A stretch of DNA of 64,000 nucleotides. Source: Lolium rigidum (taxonomy: Eukaryota > Streptophyta > Magnoliopsida > Poales > Poaceae). The stretch covers positions 327,777,090 to 327,841,089 of the forward strand of contig NC_061514.1 in the NCBI RefSeq assembly GCF_022539505.1, read 5' to 3'. The position numbers and the translations under genes were made by a program. Shown piece by piece: positions 20,981 through 33,602 of this stretch (its first letter is position 1; every line of letters begins with the position of its first letter). Below the pieces are notes generated by a model. It had not been told where the DNA came from, searched no databases, and saw only the letters and a program-made list of their open reading frames with translations.

Positions 20981-21738
20981 CTGTTGAAGGGGACCTCCTG
21001 TACAACTTCCCCTAGCTGCCGCCATTGCTGCTGGCAACATCCCTAACCTCCTACCGCCGCTGGCTACCGCAGCCAACTATTCCCAGTGATCTCTGTGTCC
21101 CCGTCCTCCTCATCCATGCATTCATTGTAAATGTGTTTTTTTTTATCATGTTGAATGTTTTACTGGTGGAGATCATGCGGAATGAATTTTGATATATCTT
21201 ATTCAATTGTTTCATTGCATTACTTATGTTTGTTTTTGTTGGGTAGTGCTTCTCAAATTTACTAAGATGGCTGTCACTTTTTTCTTAGACTTTGTAGGAC
21301 TATCCCTCAAGATCCACTATTGATGGGCAAGTTCATCGGCGGCCGCGGCCGGCTGGCAGACCTGGCCGTATGTACAAATGGCAGCAGGGAGGCAAGAAGG
21401 AAGAGATGGTGGTCGCCTTCCCGGAGCTGCTGCAATCAACGACTCCCTCCCGCTGCTGTAGGCGACCACCCAAACCTGTAACTGCTAGGTGAGGTCCATC
21501 TGTTACACTTAGTAGATGTTTCACCACATCAAAATTTGTCGTTTGCATAGGCAGGTCCATAATTGTATACTTTCGTATTATGCATCCATGTTTGCTGGTC
21601 AATCTGAATGTTGTCCATACATGTGTAGGACATGGATGCGGTCCATTTTTTTTTTTTTGACTTTGTTTGGTTCTTATTTGCACATTACAGCTCGTCTGTT
21701 CAAGGTTTTAGTAGTACAAGTGTTTGTTCTACCTGGAG
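20981..21738. repeat. Tandem direct duplication of about 0.77 kb, unit 2
   Basis: Second copy of 20180-20952 after a short spacer. It has substitutions and a private insert near 21175-21215 (TGATATATCTTATTC). Confidence 0.85.
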
Positions 21739-24700
21739 AGTCGTTGACTCGGTTGCGACCAACTGACCATATTTTCTTTTACCCCACTAGTATTTTCAGA
21801 TACAGGATGCGTTAGATTTAGTTCGGAAGGCCTTTTCTCCAGTGAATTTGTAGCTACTGAGGTAGTGGGTGCTTTGTTAGGTGCTCGTGTAAGCCGCGGT
21901 GGGTATGTTGTGTGGCAAGGAGCAGTTGCGCAGTCTGGTATCTCTCAAAATATTATGGAAGACTCTACCAACCTGCAAGCCAGTGGTGAGAAGCAGCTAG
22001 CTAGCAGTAGCAGGTAGCAAATGCATTTTCTGGTCTGTCTTAGCGTTTCCCTGTGCCCATTAATTCCTATTTCCTCGACTCCACGATTAGGAAGCAGCTA
22101 GCGGCTATGGGCATGCTGGGTGGTAACTGGTAAGGAGCAGGAAACAAGTTTAATGAAGCTTCTTCTAAGTGATGCAAATTCTACTGTATTTTAGCTGCAC
22201 GATTAGTGACTCAAATATTTATCATATCATCGGGTAATTTGACCCCCCACCCTGCCGTATAATATTTCGTTCAAGGTCCTCCACTGCATGTATGGATTCA
22301 GTTTGCCCAATGTCATAATGGTTACGATAATTTCTTCCGGTGATTAGCATGTATGAAGCTGTTATTAATTGAGCTTGACACGCTGCTACAACAGCTGAAT
22401 ATTCAATTTGTCATTCCGTAGAGCATTCTGTTACTTTTGAAGGAATATGGTGATATGCTTAGTGTGTCTTCATTTCCCTTGATTCTTGTTGTGGTTGTAA
22501 TCTCACCATGTTTGTAATTGCAAAATCATTTCATTAGTCTGTATGTGTGTGATGTTATCTGCATGTACAGCTGTCAAACAGTTTTTGTGTGGATCATATA
22601 TTGATCAGAAAAGTGATGATTTTCCTCTTATTTCAAATTTAAATGCAAATGTTGAATAACTAGTAATTATGCACGCACAATGTTCGTGTCAGACTAATAA
22701 ATTATGTAAAAGTGTGTTGCCATACAAGTATCAATATATTTAGTTCATGTCCTCAGATGTTGGATAACTCATTTCTAATATATACGTGGTAGCCTCTACA
22801 CAGAGAGAATATTGTGCTAATAATATTTGGAGAAATTATTTGTACTCTAATAGAGCTTCTCTCTGATCTGGCTGTTTCTTGCTCTCAAACTGTTTCCAAT
22901 CATGGACATATGCATTGTAACTATACACAAAGTAGCTTGTCTACCAACATTTAAGAGTTCCTGCCACGGGAACTTGTCTGGCCTGAAAGAGGTTTATAAG
23001 CACATTGTTGGCTGATGCAGATGAGTACTATGTGCCTCTAGTCATACCATAGTGCAAAATCTTACGATAAAAACAGTAGTGAATCCTACCTAATGATAAG
23101 AAGTGACATTTTAAATTTTAGATTAGATGTAAATTATAGTCAACAATAAGAAATCTAACCATGGCATTAAAATAAATTTGCTGACAACTCGTACCATCTT
23201 ACTGACTTTTTCCTCTCTCTTTTGAATTTGGTAGTAACTTCTGCTCATCGTATAAAAAGATACTTAAATGTATCTTTCGCTCAAGCCCTTGGGAAAATCT
23301 TCCATCTGAGGAAAACTACAGTCCACAGGTCATCCAAATATGTCAAATTGTATTCCCAAACATTTACTTTTGTACCACCCATAGTAGTCTTCTCGATATT
23401 TAGGTTGAGGAACTTGAAAATGAGAACGGAGTTTGGTATATGCAAATAAAAATAACTGATAATAAAGTGATCTAGCTTTATTATTAGGCCTGAATTTTTT
23501 TTATTGAAAATAAAGTCCCGGTAGTAGCATCTAAACGACAACTGAGCACTGCGCCACAGAATCTTCAATCCTTCATGGACAAAATAGCTTTGGCACATGC
23601 AACCTAGTAACCAGGAGCTCATGGGTAATCGTCCCGGTTAGAAACATCTAACTTCAGCTCATAAACTCTTGGTCTTAACACATTGATTAATAATCTGCAA
23701 ACGAAACTGCATCAAGCTGTCTCGAGAAAATAAAAAGATAAAAATACTGAATTTGGCTCATCAAACCCTCAGAAAGAAAACAATGTTCAACAAAAATCAA
23801 TTGCATCATGCGAAGGTATGTTCTCACCAGAGCATGGACACTTGAGTTTGATCTCACCAAAGCATGGACACTTGAATTTGATCTGTAGATGAACGAAACC
23901 AGGTCTAATCTTTCATTTTCAGGCACGTCAACCCCCAATATCGCGCAGTAGTGCATCCATGCAAACATACCATCACACCAATTGGAAGAGCAAGTCATGT
24001 GAAAATTAAGAACCACCACCAAGATCCAAGTCGTCGAGGTCATACATGCGTATAGGAGCAGTTCTAGTGATCATGCAGATGATGGCACATAATATTTGGG
24101 AAGTTAATTACTGCAAGGCTGGGATTAGGGGATTGGGAGCAGTTTATTGCTGTGTGATTCAATTGTGTGGCATATCATACAACATTGGGAGAACGCGGAC
24201 CATTAAATATAGATATATGAACGGTCAAGATGCACCGGATCTGACAGTCTCGCTCTTTTTATATTAGTGGTGATATGCTTCTCTATCGTTTAAGTTCATT
24301 GGCTATAGTAATCTTGCGGAGATTTGTAAGTAAGCTATGATTTTCAACACATATGACATATTCTAGGCATACATTGTACTTCTACGGCAATCACTTACTC
24401 AGAAACTGATGGTACTATCTGATGATGAAATTGTTAATGTGAATGCCCATGGTTTAATTTCCATCATCCTTTTAAATTTGCAGCTATTCGGAAGAATCCA
24501 GTTTGGATATACCTTATGCATGGGCAATCTTGTTTGTGTCTTGGTTACTTGTGTTCAGAATTTGGGGCTCCTCGAACTCACAATGTATGTTGTATCATAC
24601 TAGTACTTTTGACTTTTAAGCTCTAGGATGCTTTGCTCATGATATGTTGTTGCTCACTTAAGAAAAAATAATGACATTGAGTTTAGAGTGTTTCTTAGTT

Positions 24701-27095
24701 ACCTACTTGCTTGTGATCATATGCTGCTGGTCAGCTGGTGCTAGTTCTGCTTTAGTGTTGCTACCCTGTGATGCTCTTGATACATGTTTCTGAATTACTA
24801 GGTGATGGCACTACTTGCTGTCATGTCTTGATGTTCTTATTTACTTGGTGTTGACACTATTATAGGCTCGGCTGTCATAGTCATGTTGATAGTTATCAAG
24901 TTCAGCTGATTGTTATCCTAAGTTGACAAGCACACCGTGTCAGAAGTGTTAACCACACGTGGGTTTAATTTTGATATGCCAAGTATTTTTTCTGTCTTGG
25001 CTGGGCTGTTTGCTGAGTGTTAGCTTGAAAGGGCCGATTTTTTTTGTTAAAGATGGGTCTTTCTTGTGGGCCGTTTGTGGGCACAATGTTAGCTGGAGGC
25101 TTGTGCATTTGGTTTGGGTGATTAATGTGAACCTTAAACCAGATATTTATTTAATGCAATGAGGTTGAGTTCTTATTAAGAGGATTTTGTTGTCTAAAAT
25201 GTTGTTGATTGCACTTGTTGGAGCTGATATTGTGCTTATTAATAAGATGTATTTTCGCCTTAGTTTAGAGAAAAGTTGATTTGTAAAAAGCTAAATATAG
25301 CTACATACTTGAAACCTCAAATGAGTAAATAAAATGGTAATTAGAAGTGCAACATTCGTACAATGTGCGGCCAAATTTAAGTACGTGACATCTTTCAAAC
25401 AATGTTAAACAACTTTGCAACCACGGGGCGGCTTGTTGTCCAAGGCTTACTAGTAATTTCTTTATCAATTACTTGTTTTAGTGGATAGTTAGCGTTTAAA
25501 ATCTACACAATAATCATGGTGAATAGTCCAGGACATTGTGAAATGTTAATGTTCATTGTAGTGTAGTTTGGCTAGTTTTGTTTCTTATATTGCAATGGAA
25601 TGGGTAGCCTTGCGGTGAGTCATTAATTAGCACCATATCTGATCTCTATGCAGATGTTATGCAGCTCGAGTGCTGCTTTTTGGGTAACTTGAATTTTTCA
25701 GGAAAATAGTTGCACTTTCTTTGCATCAACAGCTTATTAGTAATTGTGTATGCTATGTCGTTGAGTAGCATATTGTTGATGTTTCAGGGTTCTTCTAGGG
25801 TAGGGGAGGGGAGGGGGTGACGTTTCGGTTCGGTAGTGATGAGCATCCTAGCCAACTTCGCCAAGCACCAAGTCAACCTGAAGGTGGGTCCCATCATAGC
25901 CAAGATGATGGCAAAGGTCAATGGCTGGTCCTAGTGAACATCATGAGCTCACCGCGCAGCAACCGTAGTGGCTCGTGGATGATCTCTCTGGTGAGTTATT
26001 GGTTTACCACTTGAATCTCTGGCTCCCATGTGGAGCATCGTGCGATGGCTTTAATATGATCCGGCATTTGAGACGATGAACCTTATTTGATTCATGGTGA
26101 TGATGATCATCTGGTCAGTGTAGTTTCTACGTTCTATTCCTAACACATTGACATCTGTCCCTGGTTATTAGAGGTCCTGGTAAGTCAACGTAGTTGATGA
26201 CTATTATTTGGTATTGAATACCACTTGTTGGTACTGTGTGGTCTTGATAATTTATTGCTAGATCTTGGCATGATCTCGGTATTGCTATCTGTGTGTACAT
26301 AGATATTCTGCTGGCAAGGTTTAGATATTCCTTATAGTACTGGCGTTATCTGTTTACATTCTAGATTTAGCTAGTATTTCCCTTGATCTGAATCTTCAAC
26401 CATGTATTTTTTTGTGAAACAGTGAACTCGTTAACCTTGTTTAGATGAGCAATTATACATGTATATGTGAGAAGTTAGTATCCCTACATGCATATGTGGG
26501 CAGTTAGTATCTATACATGCATCTGGTATCTACATGAATGTTTTTTGTATTGTGACGGACTTCATGACTATGTGGGTACTACTATGTGATCTTTGTTGTT
26601 TTCTCCCCTGTTTTTTGTATTTTGCTTTATAAGAATACCAAGCTAGCCTGCAGGCTCTTCCATGATTGGAAGTATCATCTCAATGTTATAATTAGAGTTC
26701 TAGAGCTTTACTTTTATCCGTTGCCGCTTTGAACTCACTTTTATTGATTTAATTCACAATGCTATGACATTCATTGCACTGATATTTGATGTTTCCCAAC
26801 TGCAATTTTTTGAAGCCTGGGAGCATAATATGATGGTGTCTGGTTCATGACTAGAGGGTGACGTTCTTCGACTTTTGTGGATTTTTTGGTAAGTTCCTAG
26901 TGCCACTCCTTTCTACTCTCTGTGCTCCAGGATAAAACGAGCCAAAGAATATATATGTTTCTAGGTTCTCAAGTTCAAACTAGGCTAAGAAATGTGAAGT
27001 TGGTTTGCATGTAAGATAGTTGCAATTGGTGTTGTTAAAGCATATCCCTGTTTTGATTAGATGTAAATTTAAACAATTGAAATCATTTCTTCCAA
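21739..27095. other. Long AT-rich stretch, no gene recognised
   Basis: No protein family, tRNA, rRNA or transposon end was recognised. Base composition and T-rich runs resemble plant introns. Two GC-richer patches (about 25800-26000 and 23500-23650) could be exons. A 30-bp tandem pair lies at 23822-23881. Confidence 0.4.
23822..23881. repeat. 30-bp tandem repeat, two copies
   Basis: TCTCACCAGAGCATGGACAC... at 23822-23851 is repeated at 23852-23881 with two substitutions. Confidence 0.9.
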
Positions 27096-27300
27096 GCCAA
27101 CTTTTGAACATAATACATGATTTATTTTTGCAAGGAAGTTTGAAAATATTCAGTTGTTTTTGTCTCTGTATAATTATGCTAGATCGTGTAGTTTTGATAA
27201 TTAAATCATGCATCACTCCCTTTTGGTAACAAAAAAAAGATTATAAGCAGTCATGGTTCGTTTGAATAAATAGAGACATCAGGAGAAGAGGGACAACTTG
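27096..27300. repeat. Dispersed direct repeat, copy 1
   Basis: Matches 29507-29706: CAACTTTTGAACATAATACA, then ATCGCTCCC/ATCACTCCC with TTTTGG/TTTTGA, and GACATCAGGAG followed by GAGAAGAGG-type sequence. About 70-80 percent similar by eye. The repeat ends just before a GC-rich patch in both copies. Confidence 0.7.
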
Positions 27301-29506
27301 GCAGTGACTGTTGCCTCAGTTGCCAGCGCTGGTTCCACATGATGTGCGTTTCTGCTCGAGCCTCCCCACTGCCAAGACCAAGAGCCAAGAGGCGTGAAAG
27401 CACCCCTGCCCAGACCTAACCGATGATGCAATGCTGCTGCTGCTGATGCATGTCTTTGATGAGGCGGTTTTGCCATTTCTAGTAAGGTAGATCCTTCATC
27501 TCTATGCTTGTTTCTTGTGCTTTTGTGTGTATCCTTCTATGTGTTCTTCTCTGAATTTTAAGAGAATCAAATGTTCATAACTTCTTTTGTTAAAATGCAT
27601 CTGCCTTTATTCAAAGCACGTAATTGACCAAAGTTTTATATGTAGTCTAGGTGACCATAGCGAAGATCAATATAATTCTTCTGTGTTGAACGTGTGAAGA
27701 TTGGTTGATATAAAGTTCTAGTGCATTTTTCTGTTGGTATCTGATGGTTTTGTCTCAAATGTGATTTCTGTGGGAGGTAGCTATGATGTGTTATGCCAGC
27801 GGTGTCGATGACGTTATTTGTGCCCTGGACGTGTGTGAGTTGCTAGACATTCATGATGATGATGACGACAATTACATGTTTGCATGCCCGTTTGATACAA
27901 GAGGCTATAGTAGTACATATTCTATTCAAATTGTTGCTATGTTCCTGATATTAGCTTCAAACTAATTATTTTCTTATGATAGAATTTGCCGGGTACTTAT
28001 TCCTTGTAAAAAAATAATGTCTTGTTCATTTTTCGATAGTGGAAATTGGTGAAAATACTTGGTCGTTTTTTTGTAGTAATGGCATGCCTCTGCTGATCAT
28101 GCTCGTGGCCGTGCAAAAAAGGAGGTGATCAAGGCCGGCCTACCTGAGCTCCTTCTGCTGTTTGCCTGGTTGGGATGCTGCTGCTGGTGTCTCCCCCGAA
28201 CGTCCCATTGCTGCTGCAGGCGGCACGGATTCACGGCCTCGGATGCTCCCCTAGGGCCCTCCAATGGTTAGTGGCCGTCGATGGGTAGTGGTCTCGATTT
28301 CCGGTGGGACCACACCTCTTGGTGCACTGAGATCGGCATCGTATACAAATGAAACTATGGGCAGGGTATCATGACATTCTAAGGTTAGTATTTTTTTCTG
28401 TTGTTAGTATGACATGATGATTACTTGGATTAGGCCGCAAATTTGCAGGAAAAAATTATCTTTTGTTAATTTAGTCACTCATGTTAGCTTTTGGTTGTGT
28501 CAATTTAGCCTATTTTTTTGGTATTCAGATTGTTATTACCTTGATGTTATGTAAAGGTGTTTGATTTCCTAACAAGATCGAAGTGTATTCTTGTTTCAAC
28601 ATACATATTTGATATTTTCTGTTCACTAAATAAATAGTTGATTTTCTATGATGATAAATAGATTGGCTATGAGGAGATAATAGAATCAATTTTTTTCATT
28701 TGTTTGTGAGATTTCTTTTGATGGTTGCATGTCTGGTAATATAGCTACACTATCTTGTTGCATTGGCCTCATTGGGTGTTTGTTACGCTTGATGTCGTAT
28801 GCTGATATCGACTGAAACAAATGCCTTAATGTCTACTGTTAAGTTGTGTGTGGCGATACTTCCTGCCGGTGAGCTCTGTTCTTGTTTTTGCTATAGAATG
28901 TCTGGAGGAAATCATCTGCATGCATGAATGGAAATTTTGTTTCTCTCAATAAGCAGTTGCTTTCCGCATATGCAGTAGATGTATGCTTTCTCGTGTGGGA
29001 GACAAAGAGAGCGGAAGGCTCGCTGGTGGGCTGCAACCACAACCATGCTCTTGCCAGCGTCGATGCCGTGCTGTGAGCACCCTGCCCTGACAAAGCTGTT
29101 GGAGGAACCAAGGCTGCTTCTACTACTCTCTTCTTCACGGAGGTATAACTCCTTCATTATTAGGTCCATATAGTGTTATTCTCTGTGTGCTCTATAGTTT
29201 TGTCCTTCTCTGAATCATCTAGTCGATGAGAGCACACATTTAGAGCTCCTGTTAGTGAGATGCATATATTTTTTTCGCAAAGCACCTACTGGATCAAAGC
29301 TCGAATTTTTATAGTTCATCATGGCCTGATGCAATCTCGGTGTCAGTTTATTGAATCACCATGTTTACATGTTAGTGGTCCACCATGTTGCCGCAAGCAC
29401 TAATGGTAGCAGCCTAGAAGCTATTGGGATGCACTTGCTTAGAACATCTGAGAATCAGTTATGATTCTTGTGCATAAACCTCTTCCCAGTGTGGTCATTT
29501 TGCCGA
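27301..29506. other. AT-rich with GC-rich islands, no gene recognised
   Basis: GC-rich islands at about 27300-27480, 28085-28380 and 28980-29140 alternate with T-rich stretches in an exon/intron-like manner. ORFs in the islands are short and unrecognised. Confidence 0.35.
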
Positions 29507-29706
29507 GCTAACTTTTGAACATAATACATGATGTGTTTCTGAAAGAAAATAGAAAATTATTATGTTGTTTTTGCCTTTCTATAACCATACTATATGTTGC
29601 ATATTTTGGTAAGGAAATACTGCATCGCTCCCTTTTGAAAACAAAAGAAAGCATTTAGGATTCATGTCCGTAAACAAAGACATCAGGAGGAGAGGCGCAG
29701 CTCGCC
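29507..29706. repeat. Dispersed direct repeat, copy 2
   Basis: Second copy of 27096-27300, same orientation. Confidence 0.7.
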
Positions 29707-29832
29707 GGCGAGTGTCGGTCGAAGCTGCAGTTCTACCACTGCTTCTTGCGCATATCGATGTGTTCTCTCCAGTGCAGTCATGCCGCCACCAATTTTTCAA
29801 TATGGAATTGTGGTGCTTATGCTTGGCTTCGA

Positions 29833-29899
29833 GATCTTATGGGTTTCAACTCTAGCCTACCCCAACTTGTTTGGGACTGAAAGGCTTGATTGTTGTTGA
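29833..29899 (+). mobile_element. Au SINE, 3' end
   Basis: GGGTTTCAACTCTAGCC, then TACCCCAACTTGTTTGGGAC, then AAGGCTTGATTGTTGTTG match the conserved 3' end of the plant Au SINE family, including the short TTG-repeat tail. The tRNA-like 5' half with A and B boxes is not seen, so it is a 5'-truncated copy. Confidence 0.8.
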
Positions 29900-32247
29900 T
29901 GCTTTGTTTGGTTACTTGCACTCAAATGAGTGATTAAATACCCGTCTTTCCATGAACTAAATACCCTTCTTTCCATGAACTACTATATACCTGCATGCTA
30001 TTTATAATATGATGTTCATGATTATTACTGTGGTCATCCTAGCAGGAGCATTCTAGGATGGCTGAATTTTGTAGAAATATATTGATCTGTAGCATACCGA
30101 TTGATATCACTATGAGCCTTAGGTTGGATGATAAGAAAAGTAAAGATAGCAGCAGTGACAAAGATACATGAACTTGCGACCTGAGACTTCTCTTTTTGAT
30201 GATAGAAACACTTGTTCCTGAGAATGCCTAGCAGTATTCACTGTTGCAGGTAGACCGGAGAAGGGTATTGAGCCAGTTTATGTAATTGGAGCATTAGGAT
30301 ATATGATGTAATTGCTTAGTTATTTCTTCTTCTGTTTAGTATAGTTACTGTATTTACTGGTTCTTCAATGCTAATAAATGTAGTAAAATGTCTTTCTTCC
30401 ATAGGGCCATCAACTGTTGGAGAAGATTTCCCGCGGTAGCACCTGTGCATCCACTGCGGTTAGTGGTGAGTATTGGTGGTGCGTGTCCACCTGGACCACA
30501 GTTGCATTCGGTAGCAGATACTGTTCTTGACCACTGGTGCGTGTCCACCTGGACCACAGTTGCATTCGGTAGCAGATGGTGTTATTGATCACTCACGGTG
30601 AGGCGAATCCAAGGGTGGTGGTCTCGGCTACATTATCAATTCCATTTGTTATTGTACCTGGGAGCATCTGTTTCCGAAATCACCATTGACCTTATAGGTA
30701 TTCCCCTTTTGGATGGTACTGGTGGAAGTATGTAGCCCTGGAGGTTGCCATGCTGGATGATCTAGGCAGCTAGTTTAGACGGGATAGTATTGTCACACTT
30801 GAGGGGTGATATATGTGCATGTCTAGCTAGGTGTGTGTTACATTTCCTGATGTCCAAACTCCTGGAACTGTGTGAATGTACCTGCTGATTGTAGCTTAGC
30901 TAGCTGATGCATACTTATGATGTATCTAGAGCTGATTACATTCGATAGAATCTTGCATTTATATTACGTACTTTTGTATCCGTTCTGGAACTGATTATGA
31001 AACTTTTGAGTTATGCATTAGGATTAACTATCACTGATGTTGGTTGTTTTGTGTCGTGGCATTTCCGTTTGGTTCAACCTATGGTTTGGTTGAATATCAC
31101 CTGAGGTGTTCTGTTTGCACTTTTGTAGTTTGTGGGTAAAAAAAAGCAAATATCTTGATATTTTTTTTATTTCAGTTGATTATTCAGGGTAAGTACGTTA
31201 ATTTTGTGTTCTTAACGTAAATTGTTGAACTATCACTGCTCTTTCGTGGCCTCCTTGTAAACAGCACTAGAAAATAATTTGGCAAAGCCAAGCTAGTTTT
31301 GAAGTTCACTTTCAGCTGCACATGCATTGCTCATCTGGGCTGGTTCCTTAGTACAAAAAGAGTATTGGTTTGTTCTGAAATGGATCAGCACATAAGTAGG
31401 ATCTGGCTAAGAAGCACGACTTCCAATTGTGCTGGACATAGGGCCCTGTAAACGAACGGTGACATGCATACATATTGTTTCATCAGTTAAAACAAGTACC
31501 ATGACGTCATATAGTTGGTACAACTAGAATAAACAAAATTGTTGCTTGTGGTGAGATTGGTCTCACACCTCTTCGACAGCAACCTGTGAATCCTCAAAGA
31601 AATACAAAGCCAGAAAATACATCTGTGTGCGTGTATATACTTGGCACCTATATAGCTGCCAAGTTGTAGCTACTGCGAGAGATGAACAACTCAGGGCCTC
31701 AAAAGAATGAAAAAAGTTTCAAGTTTGAACATTCTAAACGATGATCAGTTGGTAACATGAAACTAAAACACGCAGGTTCTGGAGTAGCTAAGCCCTATTT
31801 AATCAACCTAAAAAAAATCTGTGTTAATCTCTCTCAGAAAACTAGCACCAACCATACAATCGTAGTAGTAATTTGCACTAGTTCCGGGGTCACCGGTAGT
31901 AGTAACTGGGGAAACTAATCGTCAAATCTTAGGAACCATAATAAATGAATGGGTCCTGATTTTTAGGTGAAACTAAGCGACAGACTCCCGAACTCTTCCA
32001 TCTCTCTCACATGCTAGAGCTGTGCTATTATGGCTTTGGCATGCATGAGATTAAAAATCAAGGATTCATTAGAGATCCATCTGGCCGATCCGTGGGGCAA
32101 CATAATCTTAGGCGTCCATCTATCGCAAGCTGCTAATAGCCACCAACGAAGCAAGATGACAGAACCAAAAGAAATTCCATCTTCTTCCCGCTCTACCTAT
32201 GTTCCCTCCCCCAAAATTTGAACCTCCAATCTTGGCCTCCTCCAGCC
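29900..32247. other. No gene recognised; short tandem repeat
   Basis: AT-rich sequence. It contains the 58-bp tandem pair at 30478-30593. Nothing else was recognised. Confidence 0.4.
30478..30593. repeat. 58-bp tandem duplication
   Basis: GGTGCGTGTCCACCTGGACC... at 30478-30535 is repeated at 30536-30593 with five or six differences at the 3' part. GGTGAGTATTGGTGG, a good splice-donor context, lies just upstream (30465-30479). Confidence 0.9.
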
Positions 32248-32416
32248 TATATATACAAGGAGGGGTGGAACCAACGCGTGCGTCGCGTGTGACTTAGACT
32301 TTGACTCTTGCTCGGAGAGGAGAGGAGAGGAGGCACTCTGCCGCCGCCGACTTCATCAACAACTGCAGTGGTGGACAGACGCGAGGAGTGGCCATGGTGG
32401 ACGAGCAGTCGCGTCT
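32248..32416 (+). promoter_or_regulatory. Promoter-like region with TATA box
   Basis: TATATATA at 32248-32255 is followed about 30 bp later by a leader with GGAGAGGAGAGGAGAGG (32318-32334) and CCGCCGCCGAC. The first good ATG, at 32393 (GCCATGGTGGACGAG), opens only a 17-codon frame. The layout is typical of a plant RNA polymerase II promoter. No downstream protein is recognised. The direction is towards ankyrin copy C, antisense to it. Confidence 0.45.
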
Positions 32417-32490
32417 ATCGTTTCAATCAGTGGCGGGGCCGTGGTGAAGATGGCTGCATCATCCGGTAGGAACTGGGAGTCATCCCGTCG

Positions 32491-32576
32491 TCTTCATGTG
32501 CTTATAATCTCAGTTCGCCTAGCCATCCGCGAGCAAGCCCAACGGGTAATCTCTTCATGTGCTTATAATCTCAGTT
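32491..32576. repeat. 25-bp direct repeat
   Basis: TCTTCATGTGCTTATAATCT plus CAGTT at 32491-32515 recurs at 32552-32576, 61 bp apart. Confidence 0.9.
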
Positions 32577-32829
32577 CTGCTTCTCACCTTTGAGCATCTG
32601 TTTTTTGAGTCCATCTTGCGGGGCTGATTAATTTTATCCATGTTCTTTCGGCAAAGCCGAGCTAGTTTGGATGCTCACCTACTGTGACAGTCGATGGTCC
32701 ACTCTCAGTTCATGTCATCCTCCACAACCAATTTAATGACACTCCTCCTTTTTCCACAAGACCACAACACTTCAACTCTGTCATAGGTTCTGACCAAAAT
32801 CACGTTTTTCACCTCAGTAAATTAGTGTA
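32577..32829. other. Intron side of ankyrin copy C
   Basis: No gene seen. Sequence after the copy C donor is unrelated to the A and B intron. Confidence 0.4.
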
Positions 32830-32830
32830 C

Positions 32831-33602
32831 CTTGGCCCTTGAGAACGGCTGCGTGCAAGGCATTCCGGCCGTCAGGTCCACAGTAGGACAGCGCTGAGTC
32901 TTTCTCATAGAGTTGCTGGGCGATGTCGTCGTGGCCCAGCTCGACGGCCAAGTAGAGCGGCGAGGCGCCGTCGGACAGCGGCACGCGAGCCAGCTGCGGG
33001 TCCTCCGCCATGAGCAGGGTGATCATGTCGCCGTCCCTCGAACGAACCGCGTCGTGAAGCACCGTCTCTCCACGCTTGTTCTGCACCCTCAGTATGGCCT
33101 TCACCTTGTCGTCTACGTAGCTGCCGCCGCCGCCGTTCTCGGATCTTGCAAGGAATACGAGATGGGCGACCATTCCGCGGTGCCTGGCACGGGCGGCGCG
33201 GTGCAGGGGCGTATCGCCGTTCTTGCTCCGGGCGTTGAGGAGGAGGTGTCTGGCTTTGCCATGAATCATGGACGCGCTCTTGAGGAACTGCTCGCCGTCT
33301 CCCCTCGAGGCAACCACGTGGAGGAGGGGGTCCCGCTCAGCGGCTGGCGCTATTGCGGCAGAAGATGGCATGACCCCAGCATCGACGCCGTCGGCGACAA
33401 CTTGCTCGATCTCGATGGGAATGACGTGCTGAGGTGCCCCAAGCTCCGCATCTCCTTCGCCGCTGAGAAGGAGATGCTCAAGCCGCAACCAGTCGCCGCG
33501 CCGGGCGGCCATGAGCAGCTGGGGATCATGCGGCTTGTTGCTATGCTCCTGCAGGCAGCTGGGATTAGGAGCTTGCTTTGTGTTACAGTTCTCTGGAGCC
33601 AT
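32831..33602 (-). CDS. Ankyrin-repeat protein, first exon only (copy C)
   Basis: Starts at ATG 33602 (MAPENCNTKQAPNPSC) and ends at 32831 before a GTACAC donor, in the same phase (1) as copies A and B. The 257 codons have the same ankyrin repeats. They also have small in-frame insertions in the variable linker (VVADGVDAGV, SSAAIAPAAERD) and in the region SENGGGGSYVDD. Indels in multiples of three and no stop codons suggest the frame was kept under selection for some time after it split from A/B. Later exons are not found. Confidence 0.75.
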
